From: an uncultured Psychroserpens sp.
GTDB lineage: Bacteria > Bacteroidota > Bacteroidia > Flavobacteriales > Flavobacteriaceae
Assembly: GCF_947492715.1 (NCBI RefSeq)
Contig: NZ_CANLNS010000004.1
Span: forward strand, 62,001-126,000
DNA: 64,000 nucleotides
Direction of reading: 5' to 3'
In this document: one piece after another, positions 1 through 10,576 of the stretch
How positions within the stretch are numbered: the stretch's first letter is position 1
Layout of the letters: each line of letters begins with the position of its first letter
The notes under the pieces: model-generated
Told to the model about the DNA's origin: nothing
What the model saw: only the letters and a program-made list of their open reading frames with translations
The model's database searches: none
Made by a program: the position numbers and the translations under genes

Positions 1-809
1 TATTGAAATACACCATTTTCAATTGAAAACTCGAAACTAAATTCGATTAAACCAATATAGTCATCTGTTTTATTAACGCGATAAGGAAATTCCCAAGTTC
101 CTTTAACAAAAGATACTTTAGAATCATCTTCGCTTATTTCAGTTTCAGTAACACCAACCATTATCATATTGTCCAGAAAGCATTGAAAAAGATCGGCATC
201 AGCAGTTTCAGAATCGATACGATACGTTCCTTTTGATTCAAGGTGACCTTCCTTATTTGCTGAAAGTTTAACTGTTTCAATAAACGCTCGCTTTTCATAT
301 GGGTTTGTTTCAGAAATACTAATTAATTGATCTACGACATAATATTGTCCGTTATATTCCACCATTCCGAAGGAAAAATATTTATGTTTCGAATGATCGA
401 TTGTTGCGATAACTCTTTGAATCCCCATATCTTTCTCTATCTTATCAGTACTTTCTAAGACTTGATAGTTTGTGATATCTTTTGAATTCAATTCAAAGAT
501 TTGAATTTTACTAGTTAGGCTAAAAAAAGTCATCATAAAAGAACCTTCAACTAAACCTTTATACATTTCTGGCACTCTAGTAAGCGCTTGTTTTAGCTGC
601 TCATCTGTACATTCTGTTTCACAAAGTTTCTTTACCATTTTAACGTAAAACTGCTCTGGGACAATAAGAGATTTAAATGCAATTGTGTCGTTAGCGACAG
701 CAGATTCAAAAATTGCATTACCAAGAGCTTCATACGCTTTTTCCTGTGAATTCATTGTAAAAGGCAACAGCAAGAAGCAAAGAATTAAGTGTAAGTAATG
801 ATATTTCAT
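1..809 (-). CDS. Secreted hypothetical protein, truncated at the left window edge (C-terminus missing)
   Basis: Not in the ORF track because it runs off the edge. Manual minus-strand translation from ATG at 809 stays open to position 1: MKYHYLHLILCFLLLPFTMNSQEKAYEALGNAIFES..., with an N-terminal signal peptide. Confidence 0.8.
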   Translation of the reverse strand, partial: MKYHYLHLILCFLLLPFTMNSQEKAYEALGNAIFESAVANDTIAFKSLIVPEQFYVKMVKKLCETECTDEQLKQALTRVPEMYKGLVEGSFMMTFFSLTSKIQIFELNSKDITNYQVLESTDKIEKDMGIQRVIATIDHSKHKYFSFGMVEYNGQYYVVDQLISISETNPYEKRAFIETVKLSANKEGHLESKGTYRIDSETADADLFQCFLDNMIMVGVTETEISEDDSKVSFVKGTWEFPYRVNKTDDYIGLIEFSFEFSIENGVFQ

Positions 810-815
810 ATACAA

Positions 816-1442
816 TTAAATGACATAGAAGTAAACCATAAAAAAATGACAAATTGCTCCACCTAGTACAAACAAGTGCCAGATTACATGATTATATGGG
901 ATTTTTTCAATAGCGTAAAAAACAATTCCAACCGTATATAACAAACCTCCTGCAAATAGCAAATACAGTCCGTTAGTATCCAACCTATCTGCCAATGTGG
1001 AGAAATCAAAAACAATAAGCCAGCCCATCACAAGATATAATAGCGTAGAAAATGTTTCAAACTTACCTGTAAAAAATAGTTTAAGAATCACACCAAAAGC
1101 GGCAATACCCCAAACCACCCAAAAAAGCAGCCACCCTAAGCTATCGGGTAACATAATAAGAAGCACTGGTGTATAGGTTCCAGCGATAAGCAGATAAATG
1201 CTAATGTGATCTACAATTCTAAAATAGTGCTTTCTTTTATCTCCTTTAACAGCGTGATAAAATGTAGAGGCCAGAAATAAAACGATGATGGATATCCCAT
1301 AAACAATAACACTAAACAAGCCATATGGCGTTTCTCGCTTTAAAAAAACAATAAGTAAAACCAAGCCTGCAATACCGAGAGCTGCACCAATACCATGACT
1401 CCAGGCATTTAAACGTTCTTCAAAAGGCGATTGGGTGCGCAT
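816..1442 (-). CDS. trhA: Hemolysin III / TrhA (YqfA) family 7-TM membrane protein
   Basis: ERLNAWSHGIGAALGIAGLVLLI start, FYHAVKGDKRKHYFRIVDHISIYLLIAGTYTP, and HVIWHLFVLGGAICHFF C-terminal motif. Confidence 0.85.
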   Translation of the reverse strand: MRTQSPFEERLNAWSHGIGAALGIAGLVLLIVFLKRETPYGLFSVIVYGISIIVLFLASTFYHAVKGDKRKHYFRIVDHISIYLLIAGTYTPVLLIMLPDSLGWLLFWVVWGIAAFGVILKLFFTGKFETFSTLLYLVMGWLIVFDFSTLADRLDTNGLYLLFAGGLLYTVGIVFYAIEKIPYNHVIWHLFVLGGAICHFFMVYFYVI

Positions 1443-2131
1443 TAATTTTTAGTTTCTGCAGTAGCTTTATTTTTCAACCATTTATCTGATAAATCGTAGT
1501 AATCAAAATCGATTGCTGGTTCTTGGCGCTCTAAGTGTCTATCCTGAAAAGCGCGTTCTAAAATATCTTCGATAAAGAAATCCTCTTTCACTTCCATTGG
1601 ATTGAATTCACGTTTTAAGGAAATGTCAAACAACTTGGCAGTACTGTTAAACCAAAAAGCACGCCAACCACTTCGTAATTCTTTGATGAGTTGGAACGTT
1701 GTTTTTCCTGTCTGCCGATGAATTAATTTAACTAGTATCTGACCTTCAGTACGTGTTAACTTTTTCAATTCTGCCGAGAATTCATCTTCAATGTACTTTT
1801 GAATCTTTTTAGCGTACCGTTTTTTATCTCGTTTTTTATCGAGCGTTTCTAAGCGCCGTTTCAAAGTTGTTAACCGATCTGCAGCTAACTTCGCATAAGG
1901 GTAAACCTTTAAAGTTTTTCGCTTTAATATTAAATATTGAACGCGCTCTTTTCGGTCTGAAAAATTAATTTTGTTTAATACTAATACCTCATTTAGATCT
2001 ATAGCCTCCTTTACAATAGAATCTCCTTCAACATAAATATATTGCACCAAGGTGGAATCCTGCTCCACGGGTTCAATCTGAGCAAAAAGGCACAAAGGAA
2101 AACACAAAGCAATGTATACTAATAATCTCAT
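1442..2131 (-). CDS. DUF4294-type secreted protein
   Basis: The track ORF begins at a TTG (2149); the internal ATG at 2131 gives a signal peptide MRLLVYIALCFPLCLFAQ. Core YLILKRKTLKVYPYAKLAADRL... GQILVKLIHRQTGKTTFQLIKELRSGWRAFWFNSTAKLFDISLK is typical of the Bacteroidetes DUF4294 family. Confidence 0.75.
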   Translation of the reverse strand: MRLLVYIALCFPLCLFAQIEPVEQDSTLVQYIYVEGDSIVKEAIDLNEVLVLNKINFSDRKERVQYLILKRKTLKVYPYAKLAADRLTTLKRRLETLDKKRDKKRYAKKIQKYIEDEFSAELKKLTRTEGQILVKLIHRQTGKTTFQLIKELRSGWRAFWFNSTAKLFDISLKREFNPMEVKEDFFIEDILERAFQDRHLERQEPAIDFDYYDLSDKWLKNKATAETKN

Positions 2132-2245
2132 ATGTAAACTTACAGCCAAAACCGTTCCACTTTAGATATTCAAAATTAATTATTTGTTAGTTTAAAAACC
2201 CTTATTTCGTGTTAATATTATAATTATATAAAAATAAACAGAAAA

Positions 2246-2269
2246 CCCATAAACGAAAGTGTTTATGGG
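2246..2269 (-). terminator. Probable rho-independent terminator downstream of the ABC/M1 fusion gene
   Basis: Inverted repeat CCCATAAAC-gaaagt-GTTTATGGG; on the minus strand it is followed by TTTTC and T-rich sequence. Confidence 0.6.
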
Positions 2270-2287
2270 CTCTATCTTAAATAGTTT

Positions 2288-5200
2288 TTAAGGTTTTAAT
2301 TTTTTACGGTTATCATCAGAGCGCCTATCAATTAATTTATTGTAAGGATCCACACCAACTTCAGCTGGTTTTTCATCAACTATGATTGATATTTTGTTGT
2401 TTATAGACGTAATCTTATGCTTCTCCAAATACAACATTCGTTCTTTCTTTTTTCCATCAACATCATCTTCCGCAAAAATCCCAATATCTATATAATCCTT
2501 TAAAGGCACAGATAACAATGGCGTATCTTTTCCTTCTGGTGTAAATGATATTGAATCTTTATCTGCTTCAGAATAAAAACGTCTTCCTTTTTCGTCATTG
2601 CGATATTTACTCACATTAAATTCAATATCAACCTTATACTTACCATTATCCATTTCCGTAGAAGTTGCTTCAACAATGCTATTGTCATATAAGGTGATGG
2701 TCTCAAACATATCTTTTATGACATATTGTAAGCTATCTGGAGTAACGGCTTTAATGTGGTCTACCATATCAATAGAAGTTGTATAAGGTGGTTCTTGAAA
2801 TTTCACCTTTTCTACATATGTTTTAAGCGCATTATTAAGTACATCTTCACCTATATAATCACTCAAGGCGTAAAGCACTAATGACCCTTTTTGATAACGT
2901 ATATAGCCTTGCCCATCATTATACATTAACGGCTTCTCTCGTTTACTTTCAAAAGTTCTGAAGGTCAAATAATCGTCAAGTGCTTTCTTTAAAAATTTGC
3001 GCATTTGTGCTTTCCCGATTTCTTTTTCAAGAACTTTTAGGGACACATATTCCGACAGACTTTCAGACATGACTGTAGCTCCTAAAACATCGGCTCCAAT
3101 CACTTGATGAGCCCACCACTGATGCGCGACTTCATGCACTGTAATTGCATAAGTATAATCTACACCTCCTTCATCACTATCATCTACATCAGCAATAAAA
3201 CCAGCATCTCCTGAAAATGGAATCGTATTAGGAAACGACTGTGCAAAGCCACCTGCTGGAAACTCTATAATACGCAATTGTCTGTGTTGATACGGACTGA
3301 AATTCTCACTATTATATTCTAATGATGCCTTCATTCCACGCATCATTCTATCTAAATTGTATTCATGACCTTTATGGTAATAAATTTCTAAATCAACGTC
3401 CTTCCATTTATCGCGTTTCACTTCATATTCGGCAGAATTAAATGCATAAAAGTTTAAAATTTTACTATCCATTTTATAATGAAAGTAACGACGTCCATCT
3501 TCTACCCATTCCTTTTGTAAATAGCCTGGTGCAATGGCAATTTGGTCCTCACTAGTACTAACCGTAGCTTCGAAATCAACCCAATCACTATCTTTAGAAA
3601 TATAGGTATTACCAAGAGCTGTAGAGTCACTTGGATGTGGTTTCAATTTGTTTGGTGGCAAATCATATTTCTTACGTGTTTTATCATCTGTAAGTTCTCG
3701 ACCTCCATCATAACCTAAACTTGGAAATAATTGGAAATTATTGATAAACGTTCCATTCGCTATAATCGGTGAATTCCTAGTAATTAGAGTATTTGGTTTG
3801 TTTTTAACCGTAAAGTGCAACTTCATTGTGTCACCAGGCATTAATGGACGTTTAAGCTCATAAATATCAAAATCATACAAGGTATCCTCAGACACCAAAG
3901 CATTAGCTCGGTCAAACTCGAAAGTACTTGGGTAGTCATTATGATTTAAGAAAATGCTATCAATGGCCTGGTTTGTTTTATTAACCATAACATATTCTCC
4001 AGAACCACTAAAATCTCTTTTCTTCGGAAATATATCTAGGTTTGTTTTTACCGAAATAATTCTTGGTTGTGCCGCATTCTCATATTTTTTATAAGTCTTC
4101 TCCCAATCTACTCTTAGTTTTTCGACCTCTTTTGAAGAAAATGCTTCATTTTCAATATTGGTCTCTTTATAAATTCGAAAGCCTAACAAAATAAAGCCTG
4201 CGAAAAATGCCAACAACGTTAACACTACTGGTAGTTTAAATCTTGAAATCGAAAGCCTAAAACGTTCTCCAAAAGAATGCGGAAGTCCTCTCACCCAAAA
4301 TAAACCAGCAACCACAAATAATACTAAACCTCCAAAAACCCAATAGCTCTTATAGAGTAAGTAACGGCCTAAAGAATCGCCATAACCATTCATGTCGTTA
4401 TATCTAAATCCTGGTCCTTCATTATATTTAAATAAATCATTTTCAATTCCTGCTAAACTCAAAAATGGTATTCCAGCCGAAATTACAATCAACACGAATA
4501 AACCTAAATATAGATTTCTAAATAATGTATGAATAAAAAGAGCTAATAATGCCCAAATCACATAGTTTATAAGTCTTAACCCTAACAGTTCTTTTAAATA
4601 CAATCCAATTTCTATATCATAATATCCTTTATATAATTGGAATAATATTCCTGCAATCATAACAACGGCCAATAACAATATTTGCATTTTTATAATCGCA
4701 ATAAATTTTGATAAAAACAGTGACCAATTAGGAATAGGTGTCACATCTTCAATACCATTCATTCGTGCAGTTTTACTGCGATTTACCAAAATACCTGCAT
4801 AAAGAAACGTACAAATATTAATGGCAAGTGTAAATCCACCACTACCTCTTAACATTCTCCAAGTTCTGGGATACGTAGGAGTTCCGAAAGGATTTGCAAT
4901 ATCAGAAAGTCCAATTAAGACGATAATTAAACCAACCAAAACAATGCTAATAAATGGCCAGCTTTTAAAAATATGCTTGAATTCTACATTAGAAATACGC
5001 CAAGTGGTTTTCAAATTCTGAAGAAAAGAATAATCAAAATTCACTTTAGGTAAGTTGATTCTCGTAATACCACCAAAATTACTTTTTATAGAGCGTTCGC
5101 CTTTCTGTTTTTTAAATAGAGAAAACGACAGCGCGTTTTGGCTAAACTTAAAAAAGCTAAATACAAGTCCAAAAACGACACTCGCAACCCCTAACCAAAT

Positions 5201-5944
5201 TAGACGGTTGTATAAAATCACTTCTTTAATAGGCAAGTGCAATTCATTTTGTTCTGCAACTGTCCAATATCGTGTGTAATATTGCATGGCAGCACCTCCA
5301 AAAGGATCGGCTAAAGCTGCTAAATATCTATGTTCAGGATCAGATAAAAAACTCTCGGCTACACCTTGAACAAACAATAACAAGATAACGGTTATAAATC
5401 CTGCCGCGATATTTCTGCTGAATGTAACCACACCAAATACTATGGCTCCAAAGAGCAAGATGTTTGGCAAAATAAACAACCAGTAAGAATTAAAATATGA
5501 TGTAAAATCAAAAGCTGTAACCAAATCTGAATTGGTACCAGGTAACCTAAATCCAATAAACATTCCAAAACCAATAGCCAAAACAATACAAGTCACAATA
5601 AGTATCGAACTAAAGAACTTGGCAAACAGATAATTGGTCTTAGTAAACGGATAGGAATACAAAATCGTATGCATCTCACTTTTATAATCGCGATAAATAG
5701 ACACGCCTATAATGGATGGAAATAAAAAGAAAATAAAAATGGACAATGAAATAAAAAGGTTTGCAACACCAACAGGTGAATTTACAATTCGAGACGAACC
5801 TGTTGTTGCTGTCAAACTATCAAATATCCCTGCATTAGCGGCTGCAATAAACAAAGCTAACGCAAAGAAAATTGCCATGTATATATAGAAAGCTGGTTTT
5901 TTTAACCAATGCCTTAATTCATGAAAAAATATAGTAGAAAACAT
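2288..5944 (-). CDS. ABC transporter permease / M1-family aminopeptidase fusion protein
   Basis: 1218 aa: N-terminal multi-TM ABC-2-like permease halves; C-terminal M1 metallopeptidase with HEVAHQWW...ESLSEY (HExxH-18-E). Confidence 0.85.
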   Translation of the reverse strand: MFSTIFFHELRHWLKKPAFYIYMAIFFALALFIAAANAGIFDSLTATTGSSRIVNSPVGVANLFISLSIFIFFLFPSIIGVSIYRDYKSEMHTILYSYPFTKTNYLFAKFFSSILIVTCIVLAIGFGMFIGFRLPGTNSDLVTAFDFTSYFNSYWLFILPNILLFGAIVFGVVTFSRNIAAGFITVILLLFVQGVAESFLSDPEHRYLAALADPFGGAAMQYYTRYWTVAEQNELHLPIKEVILYNRLIWLGVASVVFGLVFSFFKFSQNALSFSLFKKQKGERSIKSNFGGITRINLPKVNFDYSFLQNLKTTWRISNVEFKHIFKSWPFISIVLVGLIIVLIGLSDIANPFGTPTYPRTWRMLRGSGGFTLAINICTFLYAGILVNRSKTARMNGIEDVTPIPNWSLFLSKFIAIIKMQILLLAVVMIAGILFQLYKGYYDIEIGLYLKELLGLRLINYVIWALLALFIHTLFRNLYLGLFVLIVISAGIPFLSLAGIENDLFKYNEGPGFRYNDMNGYGDSLGRYLLYKSYWVFGGLVLFVVAGLFWVRGLPHSFGERFRLSISRFKLPVVLTLLAFFAGFILLGFRIYKETNIENEAFSSKEVEKLRVDWEKTYKKYENAAQPRIISVKTNLDIFPKKRDFSGSGEYVMVNKTNQAIDSIFLNHNDYPSTFEFDRANALVSEDTLYDFDIYELKRPLMPGDTMKLHFTVKNKPNTLITRNSPIIANGTFINNFQLFPSLGYDGGRELTDDKTRKKYDLPPNKLKPHPSDSTALGNTYISKDSDWVDFEATVSTSEDQIAIAPGYLQKEWVEDGRRYFHYKMDSKILNFYAFNSAEYEVKRDKWKDVDLEIYYHKGHEYNLDRMMRGMKASLEYNSENFSPYQHRQLRIIEFPAGGFAQSFPNTIPFSGDAGFIADVDDSDEGGVDYTYAITVHEVAHQWWAHQVIGADVLGATVMSESLSEYVSLKVLEKEIGKAQMRKFLKKALDDYLTFRTFESKREKPLMYNDGQGYIRYQKGSLVLYALSDYIGEDVLNNALKTYVEKVKFQEPPYTTSIDMVDHIKAVTPDSLQYVIKDMFETITLYDNSIVEATSTEMDNGKYKVDIEFNVSKYRNDEKGRRFYSEADKDSISFTPEGKDTPLLSVPLKDYIDIGIFAEDDVDGKKKERMLYLEKHKITSINNKISIIVDEKPAEVGVDPYNKLIDRRSDDNRKKLKP

Positions 5945-5978
5945 AGTGTGTGTTTTTAAAGTTTAGCGTGAAATTTAA

Positions 5979-6866
5979 TTAGTTCATTACAGGTTCATCC
6001 TGCTTTAACGCTATAAAATACACATCATCTAATTGTGGTTCAACAGATTTAAAATCTACATCTGGTAATGCCTCAGCATGCACTCTAATATTCAATGTAT
6101 TGTCCTCATTATAATTTGAAGATAGTACATTGTATTTCGCTTCATTCTCTTCTAAATTGTCGCGATCGATAATTTTAGTCCAAATTTTTCCAGACAATTC
6201 TTCTCTTGCTTTTGACGGCGTTGAGTGTTTTAATATTCGTCCGCCATTTAAAATGGCCATTTCATTACATAACTCTTTAACATCTTCAACAATATGCGTT
6301 GAAAAAATCACAGTACAATTAGTTCCTACTTCTCGGAGAACATTTAAAAATCGATGTCTTTCAGCAGGATCTAAACCTGCAGTAGGTTCATCTACAATAA
6401 TTAATTTAGGGCTATTCAACAGAAGTTGAGCAATACCAAAACGCTGCTTCATTCCACCAGAATATCCTGCGACATTTTTTTTACGAACATCTGTTAGGTT
6501 TGTAATTTCTAAGACTTCGGCAACAAGTGCAGCTCTGTCTTTCTTTGAAGTCACACCTTTTAAGGATGCAAAATAATCTAACAAAGCCTCGGCAGACATT
6601 TTAGGATACACACCAAATGATTGCGGCAAATAACCCAGAATCTTTCGAAGTGACATTTTATCTTCTAAAACATTAATATCTCCAAACATGATTGAGCCAG
6701 AATCTGGACTTTGCAACGTAGCAATCGTTCTCATTAATGACGATTTACCCGCTCCATTTGGGCCAAGTAACCCAAACATTCCAGTTCCTATTTCAAGATT
6801 GAGATTGTCAATGGCCTTGACTCCATTTTTATATGTTTTTGTTAAATCCTTAATGACTAGCTTCAT
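5979..6866 (-). CDS. ABC transporter ATP-binding protein (partner of the permease/M1 fusion)
   Basis: Walker A GPNGAGKSS, signature YSGGMKQR, Walker B LIIVDEPTAGLDP; 34 bp upstream of the permease gene. Confidence 0.92.
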   Translation of the reverse strand: MKLVIKDLTKTYKNGVKAIDNLNLEIGTGMFGLLGPNGAGKSSLMRTIATLQSPDSGSIMFGDINVLEDKMSLRKILGYLPQSFGVYPKMSAEALLDYFASLKGVTSKKDRAALVAEVLEITNLTDVRKKNVAGYSGGMKQRFGIAQLLLNSPKLIIVDEPTAGLDPAERHRFLNVLREVGTNCTVIFSTHIVEDVKELCNEMAILNGGRILKHSTPSKAREELSGKIWTKIIDRDNLEENEAKYNVLSSNYNEDNTLNIRVHAEALPDVDFKSVEPQLDDVYFIALKQDEPVMN

Positions 6867-7001
6867 CTGTTTTTGTTTAAATTTAATATATAAGGTGATA
6901 TGTGTAAAAATAGTTCATTTTGTTACAAAAATTAATTCAGTAAGGTTTTAATACTTAATAAATCCTTTTATTTTTACGGAAATACAAATATTAAAACACC
7001 T

Positions 7002-8090
7002 ATGGCATCAAAAAGTATCTTGAATAAAAAATCATTAGATTTCCTCGAAAAATATTTAAACAATGCCGCTCCTACTGGTTATGAATGGAACGGACAAAAA
7101 GTTTGGATGGATTACTTAAAACCTTATGTAGATGAATTTATCACAGACACCTACGGGACAGCCGTTGGTGTTATTAACCCTAAAGCCAAGTATAAAGTGG
7201 TTATTGAAGGGCACGCCGATGAAATCTCTTGGTATGTTAATTACATCTCTGATAACGGACTAATTTATGTGATTAGAAACGGAGGAAGTGATCATCAAAT
7301 CGCACCAAGTAAAATTGTTGACATACATACCAAAAAAGGAATCGTTAAAGGTGTGTTTGGCTGGCCTGCGATTCACACAAGAAGTAGAGCAAAAGAAGAA
7401 GCGCCAAAACCTACAAACATTTTTATTGATTGTGGCTGCTCTAATAAGAAGGAAGTTGAAAAATTAGGCATTCATGTTGGGTGCGTTATCACTTATCCCG
7501 ATACATTTCATGTCCTAAACAAAAACAAATTTGTATGTCGTGCCTTAGACAATAGAATGGGTGGTTTTATGATTGCCGAAGTGGCACGTTTATTAAAACA
7601 AAATAAAAAGACCTTACCTTTTGGTTTATATATTACCAATTCTGTTCAAGAGGAAATTGGATTGCGAGGTGCTCAAATGATTACCGAAACTATTAAGCCA
7701 AATGTGGCCATAGTTACAGACGTAACTCACGATACTACAACACCAATGATTGACAAAAAGAAAGAAGGTCATTTAGAAATTGGTAAAGGACCCGTTGTTG
7801 CTTATGCTCCAGCAGTACAGCAAAAATTGCGTGACTTAATTACTGAAACAGCCGAAGCAAAAAAAATACCGTTCCAACGCTCTGCATTGTCAAGAGCTAC
7901 AGGAACAGATACAGACGCCTTTGCTTATAGCAATGGAGGTGTTGCTTCTGCTTTAATATCATTGCCTTTACGTTATATGCATACCACTGTAGAAATGGTA
8001 CATCGCGAGGACGTTGAAAATGTAATCAAAATGATCTACGAAACACTCTTAAAAATTAAAGACGGAGAGACGTTTTCGTATTTTGAATAA
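7002..8090 (+). CDS. M42 family metallopeptidase (glucanase/aminopeptidase type)
   Basis: HADEISWYVNYI, RALDNRMGGFM, TNSVQEEIGLRGAQ, VTHDTTTP metal-ligand and catalytic motifs of M42. Confidence 0.88.
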   Translation: MASKSILNKKSLDFLEKYLNNAAPTGYEWNGQKVWMDYLKPYVDEFITDTYGTAVGVINPKAKYKVVIEGHADEISWYVNYISDNGLIYVIRNGGSDHQIAPSKIVDIHTKKGIVKGVFGWPAIHTRSRAKEEAPKPTNIFIDCGCSNKKEVEKLGIHVGCVITYPDTFHVLNKNKFVCRALDNRMGGFMIAEVARLLKQNKKTLPFGLYITNSVQEEIGLRGAQMITETIKPNVAIVTDVTHDTTTPMIDKKKEGHLEIGKGPVVAYAPAVQQKLRDLITETAEAKKIPFQRSALSRATGTDTDAFAYSNGGVASALISLPLRYMHTTVEMVHREDVENVIKMIYETLLKIKDGETFSYFE

Positions 8091-8097
8091 ATAAACT

Positions 8098-9255
8098 ATG
8101 AGTACACAACATCAAAAACATCTATTTAGTATTTCGGAAGAGGTTACCTATTTAAATATTGCTAGCCTCTCCCCTTCTTTTAAGGCTATTGAGCGAGCAG
8201 GTTTAGATGCGGTCCTTCAAAAGAGTAAACCTTATACTATACCTATTTCAGATTTTTTTGATCCTGTCATTGAACTCAAAAGTTTGTTCGCAGAACTTAT
8301 TGATACAGATGAACCAGATAGGGTTGCTACAATTCCGTCAGTATCTTATGGAATGGCAACCGTTGCTAATAACGTTAAACTCAATTCGGGTGATGAAATT
8401 TTGGTAATTGATGAGCAATTTCCGAGTAACATTTATGCGTGGAGGAAACTAGCAGCTACTTATGACGCCAAAATCACCACTATTGAAAGTCCGAATCTAG
8501 AAAACAATAATGGCAAACAATGGAATCAAGATATTCTCGATGCCATTACAGCGAATACGGCTTTAGTTGCTCTTGGAAATATTCATTGGTCTAATGGTAC
8601 TATATTCGATCTTAAGGCGATTAGAGAAAAAACCAAACAGCATAATGCTTTACTCATAATTGACGGAAGCCAAACTATAGGTGCTTTTCCTTTTTCAGTT
8701 AAAGACATTCAACCTGACGCCTTGATTTGTGCAGGCTACAAATGGTTATTTGGCCCTTATGGTTGTGCCTATGCTTATTATGGGAATTACTTTGATAACG
8801 GAGAACCTATAGAAAACAATTGGGCAAACCGCTTGAATAGTGAAGATTTTGCAGGTCTTACCAATTACGAATCAAGATATAAACCACTAGCAAATAGATA
8901 CACAGCTGGTGAAAGTGGAAGTTTTATTTATGTCAAAATGCAAATTGCAGCTCTAAAACAAATCATTGATTGGTCGCCAAAAGTCATTCAAGAGTATTGC
9001 AAGGCTATAGCTTCCAACGCAGTAAATGAACTCATTAATTTAGGATGTAAAATTGAACACCCAAACTATAGAACACATCACTTATTTGGTGTTAAACTTC
9101 CAGAAAATTTAGATCGCGAAAAACTCAAAAAAGCCTTGAAAGAACAGCACATATTTTTATCGTTTAGAGGACAATTTATTCGCATATCATGTCATTTATT
9201 TAATACCGAAGATGACTTTGACAAACTTGTGAACTGTATAAAATCTGTATTGTAA
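8098..9255 (+). CDS. Aminotransferase class V-fold PLP enzyme
   Basis: DGSQTIGAFPF...DALICAGYKWLFGPYG (PLP lysine region). Confidence 0.87.
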   Translation: MSTQHQKHLFSISEEVTYLNIASLSPSFKAIERAGLDAVLQKSKPYTIPISDFFDPVIELKSLFAELIDTDEPDRVATIPSVSYGMATVANNVKLNSGDEILVIDEQFPSNIYAWRKLAATYDAKITTIESPNLENNNGKQWNQDILDAITANTALVALGNIHWSNGTIFDLKAIREKTKQHNALLIIDGSQTIGAFPFSVKDIQPDALICAGYKWLFGPYGCAYAYYGNYFDNGEPIENNWANRLNSEDFAGLTNYESRYKPLANRYTAGESGSFIYVKMQIAALKQIIDWSPKVIQEYCKAIASNAVNELINLGCKIEHPNYRTHHLFGVKLPENLDREKLKKALKEQHIFLSFRGQFIRISCHLFNTEDDFDKLVNCIKSVL

Positions 9256-9266
9256 ATAGAACCATT

Positions 9267-9821
9267 TTGGAAGAGCGTATTGACATTGTCGACAAACATG
9301 GAAAGTTAATTGGTGTTTCGGCATTAAAATCTGAAATCCATATTGAAGGTCATTTCCATCACACAGCACATGTATGGCTTTTTAGTTCTGAAGGTGAGAT
9401 TTTACTGCAACAACGTGCAGCTACCAAACTCATTTGCCCATTACTTTGGGATGTTTCTGTTGCTGGTCACGTAGATTCTGGTGAAACCATAGAGCAAGCT
9501 GCGGTTAGGGAAATTAAAGAAGAAATTGGTATTGCGATTTCGGAAAAAGCCCTTATAAAAATTGGTGTTTTTGAATGTTTTCAATCATACCCAAATGGTA
9601 TTGTCGACAATGAATTTCACAATACCTACATTGCGAAAACCAATTTAACACTAGATGATTTCAGTCCGAATAAAAATGAAGTCGAGCGCCTAAAGTTTGT
9701 ATCTATTGCCGAATTTATCAAAAAATTAGAGTCTAGTGATGAAATCAATTATTTCATTTCTAGTAATAAACCGTATTATTACTATGTTTTAGAAGCTATA
9801 AAAAAGCAGCTCTCAACATAA
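9267..9821 (+). CDS. NUDIX hydrolase (IDI-like subgroup)
   Basis: Complete Nudix box GHVDSGETIEQAAVREIKEEIGI; TTG start. Confidence 0.88.
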   Translation: MEERIDIVDKHGKLIGVSALKSEIHIEGHFHHTAHVWLFSSEGEILLQQRAATKLICPLLWDVSVAGHVDSGETIEQAAVREIKEEIGIAISEKALIKIGVFECFQSYPNGIVDNEFHNTYIAKTNLTLDDFSPNKNEVERLKFVSIAEFIKKLESSDEINYFISSNKPYYYYVLEAIKKQLST

Positions 9822-9840
9822 TTTTCATTACTTTCATCCT

Positions 9841-10542
9841 ATGATTAATTTATTGCTTTTAGCTCTTGGCCCAATTTTTATCATTATTCTTTATGTGTAT
9901 TTTAAAGATAAATATGATAAGGAGCCAAAAGGATTATTATTGTCAAGTTTTTTATTAGGTGCCGTCGTAAGCATTATTATTACAACGCTCATTTATGTCG
10001 GATTTGATATTTTATTGCCTCTTGAAGACAAGTACAGTGTGCCACAACAATTTGTAAAAGCCTTTTTAGTTGTTGCACTTACTGAAGAGTTTAGTAAGTA
10101 TATTATTGTTAGGTTTTTTGCGCAACCAAGAGATGCTTTCGATGAACCCTTTGATGGTATTATGTATGCCGTTATGGTGTCTATGGGCTTCGCCGCAACG
10201 GAAAATGTACTCTATGTTCTTGAAGGCGGTTACGCCACAGGTCTTTTAAGAGCTTTTACAGCAGTTCCTGCTCATGCAACTTTTGGTATTCTCATGGGGT
10301 ATTTCATGGGGAAAGCTAAATTCTCAAAACATCGAATTAGATTAAATCTCTTAGGACTATTATTAGCTGTTACATTTCATGGATTATATGATTTTTTCCT
10401 GTTCATCGAATTTGTTCCTGGAATTTGGGTTGGTGCTTTTATATCACTTATTCTTGGTATAATCTTATCGCACAAAGCCATGAAAATCCATCAAGAGAAT
10501 TCTAATTTTAATCCTAAAAACGATCAAACGAAAGTGCTATAA
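9841..10542 (+). CDS. PrsW family intramembrane metalloprotease
   Basis: Multi-TM with LTEEFSKY (EExxK-type), ATENVLYV, VPAHATFGILMGYFMG, TFHGLYDFF motifs. Confidence 0.85.
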   Translation: MINLLLLALGPIFIIILYVYFKDKYDKEPKGLLLSSFLLGAVVSIIITTLIYVGFDILLPLEDKYSVPQQFVKAFLVVALTEEFSKYIIVRFFAQPRDAFDEPFDGIMYAVMVSMGFAATENVLYVLEGGYATGLLRAFTAVPAHATFGILMGYFMGKAKFSKHRIRLNLLGLLLAVTFHGLYDFFLFIEFVPGIWVGAFISLILGIILSHKAMKIHQENSNFNPKNDQTKVL

Positions 10543-10576
10543 TTTATTATCTTTATGCCGAATTAAAAAAAGTATA

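Noticed and set aside
2598-2786. Short plus-strand ORF antisense to the ABC/M1 fusion gene (and similar ones at 4821, 5055, 6130, 6688)
   Set aside because: Fully inside a well-supported gene on the opposite strand, no recognisable protein features; shadow ORFs.
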